From Flavobacteriaceae bacterium UBA5544 (GTDB lineage Bacteria > Bacteroidota > Bacteroidia > Flavobacteriales > Flavobacteriaceae), in NCBI GenBank assembly GCA_002426755.1, contig DINI01000012.1, forward strand, positions 21,669 to 53,616: a DNA stretch of 31,948 bases. The letters are read 5' to 3'. Made by a program: the position numbers and the translations under genes. Numbering within the stretch: position 1 is the stretch's first letter; every line of letters starts with the position of its first letter. Shown one piece after another: positions 23,232 through 31,948 of this stretch. The notes beneath the pieces are model-generated. The model ran no database searches and had not been told where the DNA came from. It saw only the letters and a list, made by a program, of their open reading frames with translations.

Positions 23232-24056
23232 ATGCAACAAATCATCAATTTTGTCATTCGAAACAAAACATTTCTTTTGTTTTTGTTGCTGTTTGGTTTA
23301 TCTCTGTTTTTCACGATTCAATCACATTCTTATCATAAAAGTAAGTTTATCAATTCCGCCAACTTTTTTACAGGAGGAATTTATAAAACCACTCATGGTA
23401 TCGGTCAATATTTAAACTTAAAAGAAGAAAACCAAGCCCTTATTGAAGAAAACAGAAAATTAAGAACTATCGTTTTTAATCTTGATTTGGATACACTTCG
23501 CGTCTCAAAAATAGACAGCACACTTCTGGGAGACCATTTCCGATTTACAGATGCTGATGTGTTTAAGAACAGCTACACGTTGACAAATAACTATCTTACC
23601 ATCAACAAAGGGAAGAAAGACAGCATACAACAAGATTTTGGTGTGATTACTTCCAAAGGAATTGTAGGTATTGTTGAGAATACTTCAAAAAATTACGCGA
23701 CAGTCTTGTCCATTTTGAGCAAGAAAATTAGCGTCAATGCTCAATTGAAAAAAACAAACAACATAGGTTCGTTGGTATGGGATGGAAAGTCATCCCAATT
23801 TGTGCAACTAACGGATATTTCAAAATTTGCTCCTGTGGCGGTCGGAGATACGATTATGACAGGTGGGCAATCTGCGATTTTCCCTAAAGGAATTCTTATT
23901 GGAAAAGTAGAAGATTTTTCTCTTGATATAGGTGGAGATACTTACACCATTAACGTTCGGCTTTTTAATGATATGACCAACATTGGGCATGTGTACATCA
24001 TTGAAAATTTGAATGCCAAAGAAATCAAAACATTACAAAACCAAAGCAATGAATAG
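23232..24056 (+). CDS. mreC: Rod shape-determining protein MreC
   Basis: A 274-residue scaffold of the elongasome. It has a short cytoplasmic start, one transmembrane segment (about 13-30, FLLFLLLFGLSLFFTIQS), a coiled coil (about 60-85, LKEENQALIEENRKLRTI) and the periplasmic double beta-barrel domain (about 105-262; GVITSKGIVGIVE, KTNNIGSLVWDG, GDTIMTGGQSAIFPKGI). It connects MreB and MreD with PBP2 and RodA, all encoded next to it. Its stop overlaps the mreD start by 8 nt. Confidence 0.96.
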   Translation: MQQIINFVIRNKTFLLFLLLFGLSLFFTIQSHSYHKSKFINSANFFTGGIYKTTHGIGQYLNLKEENQALIEENRKLRTIVFNLDLDTLRVSKIDSTLLGDHFRFTDADVFKNSYTLTNNYLTINKGKKDSIQQDFGVITSKGIVGIVENTSKNYATVLSILSKKISVNAQLKKTNNIGSLVWDGKSSQFVQLTDISKFAPVAVGDTIMTGGQSAIFPKGILIGKVEDFSLDIGGDTYTINVRLFNDMTNIGHVYIIENLNAKEIKTLQNQSNE

Positions 24057-24555
24057 CACTACCATCTATAGTATTCTTCGCTTTGTCCTTTTAGTCTTAC
24101 TACAGGGTTTGGTTTTGAACAATGTGAATTTTTTAGGGTATATTAATCCATATCCATATATCTTGTTCATTGCACTTTTTCCTATCAATAACAATAGAAC
24201 ATTATTTATATTCTTAAGTTTTCTATTGGGATTATCCGTCGATTTCTTTACGGATTCTGGAGGAATTCATGCTGCCGCGTGTGTAACGATTGCATACATT
24301 CGCCCACCAATTCTAAAATTCTCATTTGGTACTATCTATGATAATCAGACCATCAAATTCAATCAAATAGAAGTTGGAAGTCGAATGGTCTATTTTTCCA
24401 TCATCGTGACCATTCATCACCTCATACTTTTTTCGTTGGAAGTTTTTAACATTTCAGACATAATTTTAATCCTGAAAAAGACGTTATTCTCAAGTATTTT
24501 CACTATAATACTGTGTACCCTTTTAAGTATTCTATTCAGCCCTAAACGTAAATGA
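24049..24555 (+). CDS. mreD: Rod shape-determining protein MreD
   Basis: A 168-residue protein with five or six hydrophobic segments. It begins MNSTTIYSILRFVLLVLLQ, with the typical MreD stretch NNVNFLGYINPYPYILFI and GLSVDFFTDSGGIHA. It is the membrane subunit of the elongasome. I chose the ATG at 24049, which overlaps the end of mreC (ATGAATAG), over an upstream in-frame ATG at 24013 lying well inside mreC. Its last bases overlap the ATG of the PBP2 gene (ATGA), so translation of the operon is coupled. Confidence 0.93.
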   Translation: MNSTTIYSILRFVLLVLLQGLVLNNVNFLGYINPYPYILFIALFPINNNRTLFIFLSFLLGLSVDFFTDSGGIHAAACVTIAYIRPPILKFSFGTIYDNQTIKFNQIEVGSRMVYFSIIVTIHHLILFSLEVFNISDIILILKKTLFSSIFTIILCTLLSILFSPKRK

Positions 24556-26528
24556 GAAAATTATTACTTTTTTCAATCATTACAACAGTTGGACTTATAT
24601 TTATTGCTCGTTTATTTTACCTGCAAATCTATAAACCAGATGTTTACAATCTATACGAAGACAATGCCATCCGCAAAGTATATGACTATCCTAAACGAGG
24701 CTATATCTATGATAGGCATGGTGCGCTTTTGGTTGCCAATCAGCCTTCTTATGATGTGATGGTCATACCAAGAGAAGTTGAGCCTTTAGATACATTAGAA
24801 CTATGTTCACTTCTTAAAATCACCAAGCAAGATTTTTTAAATATTTATAATAAAGCTTACACTTACTCTCCTAGACTACCTTCAGTATTTATTCCTCAAT
24901 TGTCAAGGAATGACTTTGCCATGCTTCAGGAAAAAATCAGAAAGTTTGAAGGGTTTTACATCCAAAAACGTTCGTTAAGGGATTATCAACGATCCATTGG
25001 TGCCAATGTTTTAGGAGACATTGGTGAAGTCAATGATTACCTTATTCAAAAATATCCGTACTATAAAATGGGGGATTTGATTGGGAAACAAGGTGTTGAA
25101 CAAACCTATGAAGAAGTATTGAGAGGTGTGAAAGGGATTAAATTCATCCAAAAAGACCGATTCAATCGAGATATTGGCCCTTATAAAGATGGTATTTATG
25201 ATACCTTGCCACAATCCGGTCGTGATATTACCATCACCATCGATGCCGATCTACAGGAATACGGTGAAATGTTAATGCAGAACAAACACGGAGGTATTGT
25301 TGCCATTGAACCTGCCACAGGAGAAATACTTGCTATGGTTTCTGCACCAACTTATAATCCCAATCTATTGGTTGGGCGTCAGCGTTCGGTGAATTTTACC
25401 AAATTATATAATGACACCATCGCAAAGCCACTTTATGATCGAGGACTTCAAGCTATGTATCCTCCTGGTTCACCTTTCAAGATTTTAAATGCACTCATTG
25501 GGCTACAAGAAGGTGTTGTAACAACCGAAGACCGATTTAGTTGTAATCATGGGTACAGTTACGGAGGAAGAAAAATGGGTTGTCATGGACATCCGAGTCC
25601 GCTGGCGATGAATGGTGGAATTTATAACTCCTGCAACGCCTATTTTGCGAATGTTTACAGACGGATTATTGATAAAACCAAAGACCCTGCTGAAGGTATG
25701 GATATTTGGAGCAACCATGTAAAAAGTTTTGGTTTGGGTAATTATCTTAACAACGATTTGTCTGTCGGACAGCCTGGAAAAATTCCAAATAGTAAAACCT
25801 ATGACCGACTTTATGGAGAGAATCGATGGGGAAGCACTTACAACCTTTCAAATGCCATTGGGCAAGGTGAGATTTTGACCACTCCCATACAGTTGGCAAA
25901 TATGGCTGCAGCTATAGGTAATCGTGGTTATTATTACACGCCTCATATCATCAAGAAAATTCAGGGAGGCAAGATTGATTCAACATTCACAAAGCCAATT
26001 CATACCACTATTAACAAAGAGCATTTTGAACCTATTGTTCAAGGAATGTTCGATGTGTACAATCACGGAACAGCTACTACGGTTCAAATTCCCGGTATTG
26101 AAATTTGTGGTAAAACAGGAACTGCGGAGAATTTCATTAAAATAGACGGTGTCAAAACCCAATTGACCGACCATTCCATCTTTGTAGCATTTGCTCCAAA
26201 AGACAATCCCACAATTGCCATTGCCGTATTTGTTGAAAATGGATATTGGGGAAGTCGTTTTGCAGGACGAATCGCTAGTTTGATGATTGAAAAATACATC
26301 AAAAATGAGATCACCCGGACGGATATGGAAACTTGGATTATGACGCATGGTTTACAAACCGAATATTCCAAACCATATTCTGGACAGCCATTTACCATTA
26401 ATAAAGGAGCAACTATCGATTTGGTTCCATGGGAAAAGAGCAAAGAACCACAAAAAAACAATCCAGAACTGAAGTCCAATAATACTATGGGCATCAGAGC
26501 AGAATCTACTGAAGAAGACGAAGAATAA
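24552..26528 (+). CDS. mrdA: Penicillin-binding protein 2 (elongation transpeptidase)
   Basis: A 658-residue class B PBP that cross-links peptidoglycan during cell elongation. It has an N-terminal membrane anchor (about 4-26), a pedestal/dimerisation part (RGYIYDRHGALLVANQPSYD) and the transpeptidase domain. The active-site motifs are SPFK (Ser307, Lys310 in YPPGSPFK), SCN (360-362) and KTG (521-523, CGKTGTAE). Four extra cysteines surround the active-site region (FSCNHGYSYGG, KMGCHGH, NSCNAYF, EICGKTG). A hydrophilic tail of about 50 residues follows. It partners with RodA, whose gene begins after the stop with a 2-nt gap. Confidence 0.97.
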   Translation: MRKLLLFSIITTVGLIFIARLFYLQIYKPDVYNLYEDNAIRKVYDYPKRGYIYDRHGALLVANQPSYDVMVIPREVEPLDTLELCSLLKITKQDFLNIYNKAYTYSPRLPSVFIPQLSRNDFAMLQEKIRKFEGFYIQKRSLRDYQRSIGANVLGDIGEVNDYLIQKYPYYKMGDLIGKQGVEQTYEEVLRGVKGIKFIQKDRFNRDIGPYKDGIYDTLPQSGRDITITIDADLQEYGEMLMQNKHGGIVAIEPATGEILAMVSAPTYNPNLLVGRQRSVNFTKLYNDTIAKPLYDRGLQAMYPPGSPFKILNALIGLQEGVVTTEDRFSCNHGYSYGGRKMGCHGHPSPLAMNGGIYNSCNAYFANVYRRIIDKTKDPAEGMDIWSNHVKSFGLGNYLNNDLSVGQPGKIPNSKTYDRLYGENRWGSTYNLSNAIGQGEILTTPIQLANMAAAIGNRGYYYTPHIIKKIQGGKIDSTFTKPIHTTINKEHFEPIVQGMFDVYNHGTATTVQIPGIEICGKTGTAENFIKIDGVKTQLTDHSIFVAFAPKDNPTIAIAVFVENGYWGSRFAGRIASLMIEKYIKNEITRTDMETWIMTHGLQTEYSKPYSGQPFTINKGATIDLVPWEKSKEPQKNNPELKSNNTMGIRAESTEEDEE

Positions 26529-26530
26529 CA

Positions 26531-27817
26531 ATGATGACAACGCAGCGCGAACCACGAGGTTTTAGATTGGATTGGATTACCATAGTATTATTCTTGCTTT
26601 TGGTCGGATTTGGATGGGTCAATATTTTGTCAGCTTCACATCAAGGCGAGGTTACCAATTACTTTGACATGGACCAACCATTTGGAAAACAGGCATTTTT
26701 TATCATTTTAACCATCGGTCTTATTATACTTACTTTAGCGATTGAAGCGAAGTTTTATGAACGCTTTGCAAGCGTCATTTACTTTGTGTCGTTACTTTCG
26801 TTGGTTGGTCTTTTCATTTTTGGTAAAAACGTGAATGGAGCCACTTCTTGGTATGCCATTGGCGGAATGACTTTACAGCCAAGTGAATTTGCCAAGTTTG
26901 CCACTTCTTTGGCAGTTGCAAAGTATATTAGTGATTTACAGACCAATATCACCACACTTAAAGATCAGTTAAGATGTATTGTTATAATTCTAATTCCCGC
27001 TGTTTTGATTTTATTGCAAAACGATGCCGGAAGTACGGTTGTATATGCGGCTTTCTTTTTTGTGTTTTATAGAGAAGGTTTGCAACGCATCTATCTAATT
27101 ATTGGAGTAGTACTGATTTTGCTATCTGTATTTGCACTTAAATTTGGAATTGTTTTCACTTCCATATTAACTGCTGTAATTGTTTTTGGCCTACATTTCT
27201 TTGGAAGACGAAAACGTCCAATGCTAATTGAAACCATTAGTGTACTATTACTTTGCATTGGATTTGCCTTTGGAGTCAAGTATTTTTACGAAAACATTCT
27301 AAAAGAGCACCAACAAGACCGGATCAGTCTTTGGTTGCGATTGGAAAGTGACCCAGAAAAACTGCAAGAAATGAAGCAGACCATTCTGTACAATCTTAAC
27401 GAATCAGAAAAAGCGATTAGCTCAGGAGGGCTGGCAGGTAAAGGATTTTTACAAGGTACTCGAACGACGGGGAAATTTGTCCCAGAACAACATACCGACT
27501 ATATTTTTAGTACAGTTGGTGAAGAATGGGGTTTTATGGGTAGTGCATTGGTCGTCATTTTGTTTGTTGCTTTATTGACACGCGTACTTTATTTGGCAGA
27601 ACTGCAAAAATCACAATTTAGCAGAGTTTATGGTTATTGCGTAGCTTCAATTCTTTTTCTACACTTTATGATTAATATTGGGATGGTGATGGGATTGATT
27701 CCTACCATTGGGATTCCCCTACCTTTCTTCAGTTATGGAGGTTCGGGGCTTTGGGGCTTTACCATATTGCTTTTTATTTTTGTGAAACTGGATTCCAATC
27801 GGTTGTATGACTGGTAA
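26531..27817 (+). CDS. rodA: Peptidoglycan glycosyltransferase RodA
   Basis: A 428-residue SEDS-family polytopic membrane protein that polymerises lipid II for lateral-wall growth with PBP2. About ten hydrophobic segments are visible. Family blocks are QPSEFAKFATSLAVAKY, LILLQNDAGSTVVYAAFFF, the periplasmic loop GGLAGKGFLQGTRTTGKFVP, EQHTDYIFSTVGEEWGF and the end motif PFFSYGGSGLWGFTILL. A second ATG lies at the next codon, so the exact start may be one residue later. It is the last gene of the shape operon and is followed by a terminator shared with valS. Confidence 0.97.
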   Translation: MMTTQREPRGFRLDWITIVLFLLLVGFGWVNILSASHQGEVTNYFDMDQPFGKQAFFIILTIGLIILTLAIEAKFYERFASVIYFVSLLSLVGLFIFGKNVNGATSWYAIGGMTLQPSEFAKFATSLAVAKYISDLQTNITTLKDQLRCIVIILIPAVLILLQNDAGSTVVYAAFFFVFYREGLQRIYLIIGVVLILLSVFALKFGIVFTSILTAVIVFGLHFFGRRKRPMLIETISVLLLCIGFAFGVKYFYENILKEHQQDRISLWLRLESDPEKLQEMKQTILYNLNESEKAISSGGLAGKGFLQGTRTTGKFVPEQHTDYIFSTVGEEWGFMGSALVVILFVALLTRVLYLAELQKSQFSRVYGYCVASILFLHFMINIGMVMGLIPTIGIPLPFFSYGGSGLWGFTILLFIFVKLDSNRLYDW

Positions 27818-27818
27818 T

Positions 27819-27855
27819 AAAAAAAGGAGCTAAATTAAGCTCCCTTTTTTTTTGT
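27819..27855. terminator. Bidirectional terminator between rodA and valS
   Basis: GGAGCT (27826-27831), loop AAATTA, AGCTCC (27838-27843), with an A-tract before and a run of T after. It serves the convergent rodA and valS transcripts. Confidence 0.88.
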
Positions 27856-27868
27856 ATGCTTCAATAAG

Positions 27869-30499
27869 CTATTTCAAACTCGCTAAACTAGCTTTCAAAG
27901 TCTCAATTTTAGCCAAAGCGTCCGCTTCTTTGTTTCGTTCATTTTGCAACACTTGTTCTGGTGCATTATTTACAAACCGTTCGTTCGCCAATTTACTTTG
28001 AACCGATTTCAAGAAACCTTCGGTGTATTTTAATTCTTCATTTATCTTTTTGATTTCTTCCTCAATATTGATGTTTCCAGAAATGGGAATAAAATACTCG
28101 TTGGACTGAACTCTAAAGCTCAACGCACCTTCAACGGCATTTGAAACTGATTCCATTTTTGAAATGTTTCCAAGTTTTATTATGACCGAATTGTATCTTT
28201 CCGATAAGGTTTCATTATTCAATACTGACAATTCAATGGTATCTCTAAAAGAGATGTTCTTATCTTTTCTAATGGTTCTAACTCCAGAAACAATTTCTTT
28301 CACCATTTCAAAATCTGAAATCAATCGTTCATCAAAAGGTTCAATTTTAGGATATTGAGCAACAATCAATGCCTCTTCGGGTGTGCGTTCTGAAATATAT
28401 TGCCAAATTTCTTCCGTTAAGAATGGCATGAATGGATGCAATAATTTCAAGTTGGCTTCAAAAATCGCAGTGACTTCCCTGAATGTTTTGGAATCAATTG
28501 GTTGTTGATACTCTGGTTTTATCATTTCCAACAGCCAAGAACAGAAATCATCCCAAATCAACTTGTAAATACCCATTAAGGCATCGGACAATCTATATTT
28601 GCCGTAATGGTCTTCGATTTCAACCAGAGCCTGTTGAAATTTGGCTTGATACCATTCGAGAGCCACTTTAGAAGCTTGCGGTTGTTCTATTTCTGCAACT
28701 TCCCAACCTTGTACCAAACGGAAAGCATTCCAAATTTTGTTGGCAAACCCTTTACCTTGGTTGCACAAGTCTTCATCAAACATCAAATCATTTCCTGCTG
28801 CGGAACTCAAGAGCAGACCGACCCTGACGCCGTCAGCGCCATAATCGTCAATCAATTTTAAGGCATCAGGAGAATTTCCCAGTGATTTGCTCATCTTACG
28901 ACGTTGTTTATCACGCACCAATCCCGTTAAATAGACATTCTCAAAAGGTTTTTCATCCCGGTATTCATATCCAGCAATAATCATTCGAGCCACCCAAAAG
29001 AATAGAATATCGGGTCCTGTCACCAAATCATTGGTTGGGTAATAATAATCGATTTCAGGATTATTTGGATTTCTAATTCCATCAAAAACACTGATTGGCC
29101 ATAACCAAGAAGAGAACCAGGTGTCAAGAGCGTCTTTGTCTTGAGTTAAATCGTTAATTGTGAGTTGTTGGTTATTTGATTTTTGTATTGCTAAGTTTAA
29201 GGCCTTCTCTTTTGTTTCACTTACAACAAAATCATCCGCTCCATCACCATAATAATACGCAGGAATCTGCTGTCCCCAAAGCAACTGGCGGGAAATGTTC
29301 CAATCGCGAATGTTTTCCATCCAATGACGATAGGTGTTGTTGAAACGCTTTGGGTACAATTTTACTTCTTCGTCTTCCAAAACGGCTTTGATTGCTGGTT
29401 TTACCAAATCTTCCATTTTTAAAAACCACTGGTCAGAAAGTCTTGGTTCAATAACAGCTTTGGTGCGTTCGCTTGTTCCTACTTTATGCGTGTAATCTTC
29501 TGTTTTAGCGAGAATTCCCAAAGCCTCCAATTCTTTCGCAACATCCATTCTAGCGGCAACTCTGTCTTTTCCCGCATGGTGCAATCCGAAACTATTCAAT
29601 GTTCCATCTTCATTGAGCACATCAATGATTTCAAGTTTGTGTCTATCGCCAATCGCTTTATCATTTACATCATGGGCAGGGGTGATTTTCAAACAGCCAG
29701 TACCAAATTCCATATCTACATAATCATCTGCTATAATAGGAACTGCACGATTACAGATGGGAACAATGACATTTTTGCCTACCAAATGTTTGAAACGTTC
29801 ATCTTCAGGATTCACACATACAGCCGTGTCACCCAAAATAGTTTCAGGTCGTGTGGTTGCAATGGTTACAAAACCATTTTCTCCTTCAATTTTGTATTTT
29901 ACGTAGTATAATTTATCCGTTCTTTCTACATGGATGACCTCTTCATCGGACAAGGTGGTTTTGGCTTCAGGATCCCAATTCACCATTCTATAGCCTCTAT
30001 AGATTAAACCCTTATTGTATAAATCAACAAATACCTTGATGACTGACTCACTCATGTCATCATCCATTGTAAACTTGGTTCTATCCCAATCACAAGAACA
30101 TCCCAATTTTTTTAATTGCTCTAAAATGACTCCTCCGTATTCGTGGGTCCATTCCCAAGCGTGAGCCAAAAATTCATCTCGCGATAAATCGTTTTTGTCA
30201 ATACCTTGTTCTTTCAATTTGGCCACCACTTTAGCTTCCGTGGCAATAGAGGCATGGTCGGTACCAGGTACCCAACAGGCATTTTTTCCTTGCAATCGCG
30301 CTCGCCGAATCAATACATCCTGAATGGTATTGTTCAACATATGTCCCATGTGCAATACTCCAGTGACATTGGGAGGTGGAATGACAATCGTATAAGGCTC
30401 TCTATCGTCTGGTTTTGAATGAAAATAATTGTGTTTCATCCAGTAATCATACCATTTATTTTCTACGTCAGAAGCCGAATATTTTGTTGGAATTTGCAT
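27869..30499 (-). CDS. valS: Valyl-tRNA synthetase
   Basis: An 876-residue class I synthetase charging tRNA-Val in the cytosol. The HIGH-type motif is HMGH (residues 50-53, PPPNVTGVLHMGHM), the KMSKS motif is at about 535-539 (RRKMSKSLGN), and the editing domain lies between them (about 190-330, TTRPETILGDTAV, TPAHDVND). The C-terminus has an anticodon-binding domain and the valine-type coiled-coil arm (EEEIKKINEELKYTEGFLKS). An earlier in-frame ATG at 30532 falls inside the promoter box, so the start at 30499 (MQIPTKYSASDVENKW) is the right one. Confidence 0.97.
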   Translation of the reverse strand: MQIPTKYSASDVENKWYDYWMKHNYFHSKPDDREPYTIVIPPPNVTGVLHMGHMLNNTIQDVLIRRARLQGKNACWVPGTDHASIATEAKVVAKLKEQGIDKNDLSRDEFLAHAWEWTHEYGGVILEQLKKLGCSCDWDRTKFTMDDDMSESVIKVFVDLYNKGLIYRGYRMVNWDPEAKTTLSDEEVIHVERTDKLYYVKYKIEGENGFVTIATTRPETILGDTAVCVNPEDERFKHLVGKNVIVPICNRAVPIIADDYVDMEFGTGCLKITPAHDVNDKAIGDRHKLEIIDVLNEDGTLNSFGLHHAGKDRVAARMDVAKELEALGILAKTEDYTHKVGTSERTKAVIEPRLSDQWFLKMEDLVKPAIKAVLEDEEVKLYPKRFNNTYRHWMENIRDWNISRQLLWGQQIPAYYYGDGADDFVVSETKEKALNLAIQKSNNQQLTINDLTQDKDALDTWFSSWLWPISVFDGIRNPNNPEIDYYYPTNDLVTGPDILFFWVARMIIAGYEYRDEKPFENVYLTGLVRDKQRRKMSKSLGNSPDALKLIDDYGADGVRVGLLLSSAAGNDLMFDEDLCNQGKGFANKIWNAFRLVQGWEVAEIEQPQASKVALEWYQAKFQQALVEIEDHYGKYRLSDALMGIYKLIWDDFCSWLLEMIKPEYQQPIDSKTFREVTAIFEANLKLLHPFMPFLTEEIWQYISERTPEEALIVAQYPKIEPFDERLISDFEMVKEIVSGVRTIRKDKNISFRDTIELSVLNNETLSERYNSVIIKLGNISKMESVSNAVEGALSFRVQSNEYFIPISGNINIEEEIKKINEELKYTEGFLKSVQSKLANERFVNNAPEQVLQNERNKEADALAKIETLKASLASLK

Positions 30500-30529
30500 G
30501 TTTTGGTATTGTTTTTGTAATACAAGATG

Positions 30530-30560
30530 CAAAAGTACTTATATTTCTTTTTTTGTGAAA
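30530..30560 (-). promoter_or_regulatory. Promoter of valS
   Basis: On the minus strand TACTTTTG (30537 down to 30530) with TTTC (30560-30557) 19 nt upstream, one base from TTTG. The leader would be about 27 nt. Confidence 0.6.
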
Positions 30561-30630
30561 TGATAAGCGCAATTAATAAAAGTGGAGAAAGGCATATATA
30601 TACTTTAACACTGTATTATAACCGATTTAT

Positions 30631-30661
30631 TTTGCGAAATGGCAAAAAGTAAGTAGTTTTG
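30631..30661 (+). promoter_or_regulatory. Bacteroidota-type promoter of the DUF1573 gene
   Basis: TTTG (30631-30634), 19 nt, TAGTTTTG (30654-30661): a full match. The leader to the ATG at 30742 would be about 77 nt, long compared with other genes here. Confidence 0.75.
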
Positions 30662-30741
30662 AAAGTTAAATTTTAAAAAAACAGAACACATTTGAAATGT
30701 TTAAATGTGAAATGAAAATAATAATCTAAATTAGAAAAACA

Positions 30742-31167
30742 ATGAAAAATTTAGTTGTAATTTTATTTGTAGGGTTAATGAGCCTTGGTGCTTTTGCTCA
30801 AGAAAAAGTAGCCAAAATCGAATTTAAAACTGACACCATAGATTACGGAACAATTGAAAAAGGCGCAAATGGTGTACGTGTATTTGAATTTACCAATACC
30901 GGGAATGCTCCGTTAATCATCAGTGATGTAAAATCAACTTGCGGTTGTACGGTTCCTAAAAAACCAGAAGGCCCAATAATGCCTGGTCAAACCGGAGAGA
31001 TTTCTGTAAAATATGACACTAACAGAGTGAATCCTATTAGAAAAACCATTACGGTAACATCCAATGCTGATACACCAACCGTAGCATTAAAGATTAAGGG
31101 CGAAGTCATCGACCCATCCAAAACAAGTGTATTGGAGAAAAAAGACAAAAGTGTTATGGAACAATAA
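30742..31167 (+). CDS. DUF1573 secreted protein
   Basis: A 141-residue protein with a signal peptide (KNLVVILFVGLMSLGAFAQ) and one immunoglobulin-like DUF1573 domain (about 30-125). The typical blocks are DYGTIEKGANGVRVFEFTNTG, PLIISDVKSTCGCTVPKKP with the conserved CGC cysteines, and PGQTGEISVKYDT. Such proteins are plentiful in Bacteroidota and resemble ASPM/SPD-2/Hydin beta-sandwiches; the function is unknown. It has a strong promoter and its own terminator and is divergent from valS. Confidence 0.9.
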   Translation: MKNLVVILFVGLMSLGAFAQEKVAKIEFKTDTIDYGTIEKGANGVRVFEFTNTGNAPLIISDVKSTCGCTVPKKPEGPIMPGQTGEISVKYDTNRVNPIRKTITVTSNADTPTVALKIKGEVIDPSKTSVLEKKDKSVMEQ

Positions 31168-31188
31168 TACGTTCTAATGCATACTATT

Positions 31189-31223
31189 AAATCCCTTTTG
31201 TGAAGTTCATAAAAGGGATTTTT
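31189..31223. terminator. Bidirectional terminator after the DUF1573 gene
   Basis: AAATCCCTTTT (31189-31199), 11-nt loop, AAAAGGGATTT (31211-31221), then T. A perfect 11-bp stem between two convergent genes. Confidence 0.88.
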
Positions 31224-31225
31224 GT

Positions 31226-31948
31226 TTAAAACAACTTTTCCAATCTAAATTCGTAGTTCAGCACAAGTCCATTCCTATCTATCCTTAAACGAATTAACTT
31301 TCCATCGTCGCCTGAAAACATACTATTGATATCTTGCATTTTTAGATTTGCGGCATCCTTGTTGTTGACTGTCAAAATAACATCACCCAATAACAATCCT
31401 GCTTTTTTGGCTGGAGAATCCTTTCGCAACTCAACAATCGTGAAAGCTGGTTTAATAGCAATTTTATAGGAGCTTTGAACTATAATCTTATCGGCTCCAG
31501 TCGTGTTCTCGTCTCTATTATAAAAGAACCTGTCCGATAATTCCCTTACCACCCTAATACCATCCTGTTCTAATACAATTCCACTTTTATTATAATGGAA
31601 AGGGGCTTTAAAATTGCTGTTTTTCCTAAACGTTACTTTTTCATTGCCGTAGTCAAAAATAACATTAAATCGTTTAAGCAATTCACCAGCTATACTCCCG
31701 CTTCTATCAGCATATTTTCTAGCAATGTGAATAGATGAAGAGTCGGGGAAAGCGACATTGACATCATTAAATTTAAAATCCTGAAGGGAAAATGATTTAA
31801 TTTTGGAACGTTTGCCATGAACACTACCACTCAAACCCTTACCTAAATAATCTTCAAAATACTTATTATCAAAGGGCATTATTCCTTTTTCTTGGTTTTC
31901 AAACAACCATAATGCATCGCTTCCACCAGAATCGATCAATAATTTAAC
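31226..31948 (-). CDS. Aspartyl protease family protein with PDZ domain (C-terminal part, cut by window end)
   Basis: The frame is open at the window edge, so only the last 240 residues are present. The first visible block, KLLIDSGGSDALWLF, is a retropepsin-type catalytic motif (D-S-G), likely the second of two aspartyl-protease lobes in this Bacteroidota family. SIAGELLKRFNVIFDYGNEKVTF is the matching strand-flap region. A C-terminal PDZ domain (about 180-235) has KDSPAKKAGLLLGDVILTVN. The protein is probably periplasmic or membrane-linked; the signal lies outside the window. Substrates are unknown. Confidence 0.85.
   Translation of the reverse strand, partial: VKLLIDSGGSDALWLFENQEKGIMPFDNKYFEDYLGKGLSGSVHGKRSKIKSFSLQDFKFNDVNVAFPDSSSIHIARKYADRSGSIAGELLKRFNVIFDYGNEKVTFRKNSNFKAPFHYNKSGIVLEQDGIRVVRELSDRFFYNRDENTTGADKIIVQSSYKIAIKPAFTIVELRKDSPAKKAGLLLGDVILTVNNKDAANLKMQDINSMFSGDDGKLIRLRIDRNGLVLNYEFRLEKLF

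Noticed and set aside
24013..24048. Longer mreD starting inside mreC
   Set aside because: Would overlap mreC by 44 nt; the ATG at 24049 gives the family-typical N-terminus.
30500..30532. Longer start of valS at 30532
   Set aside because: It lies inside the TACTTTTG promoter box; homologues begin at the MQIPTKY-type start.
30560..30652. 30-codon plus-strand frame between valS and the DUF1573 gene
   Set aside because: It covers the -33 element of the downstream promoter and has no recognisable features.
1..31948. CRISPR arrays, tRNA or rRNA genes, insertion sequences, prophage or defence genes
   Set aside because: Looked for on both strands; no array-like repeats, cloverleaf genes, transposases or phage proteins were seen.

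Overview
The window looks like ordinary core chromosome of a low-GC member of the Bacteroidota, most likely the family Flavobacteriaceae. Three things point there. The gene families are typical of that group: exosortase XrtF with its partner, a HYC_CC_PP protein, a GLPGLI-like protein, DUF6090, an LVIVD-repeat lipoprotein and DUF1573. Several promoters match the Bacteroidota form TTTG-N19/20-TAnnTTTG, and start codons rarely have a Shine-Dalgarno sequence. I see no tRNA, rRNA, CRISPR array, insertion sequence or prophage. There are 29 protein-coding loci, two of them cut by the window ends and one apparently frameshifted.

Left part (1-7453). On the minus strand are the start of an LVIVD-repeat lipoprotein gene and a frameshifted membrane-protein gene. 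Reading right from a strong promoter at 1289-1320 is a seven-gene run: miaB, two unrecognised envelope proteins, a sigma-54 activator without a receiver domain, lptE, a TPR-type protein and secG. It ends in a very clear terminator. The two envelope genes and a REP-like hairpin seem to be inserted into an otherwise conserved order.

Middle (7454-20340). groES and groEL follow, preceded by a possible sigma-54 element and a palindrome, then a DUF6090 membrane protein. A minus-strand metal-handling cluster comes next: HYC_CC_PP protein, HMA-MauE fusion, TonB-dependent receptor and periplasmic HMA protein. A tiny Lys/Gln/Ala/Pro-rich peptide ORF lies just beyond it. Then come a sialate O-acetylesterase, the exosortase F pair (minus strand), a divergent GAF/fRMsr-like gene, a structured 322-nt intergenic region, a GLPGLI-like secreted protein and an FtsX-type ABC permease.

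Right part (20341-31948). purH is followed by the cell-shape operon mreB-mreC-mreD-mrdA-rodA with overlapping or nearly touching genes. A bidirectional terminator separates it from valS on the minus strand. valS and a DUF1573 gene diverge from well-formed promoters, and the window ends inside an aspartyl-protease/PDZ gene.

The parts most worth a second look are the Cys/His-rich metal cluster with its possibly leaderless first gene, the 32-residue pentad-proline peptide, the structured region upstream of the GLPGLI-like gene, and the insertion within the miaB-secG operon. Nothing seen amounts to proof of a new system.
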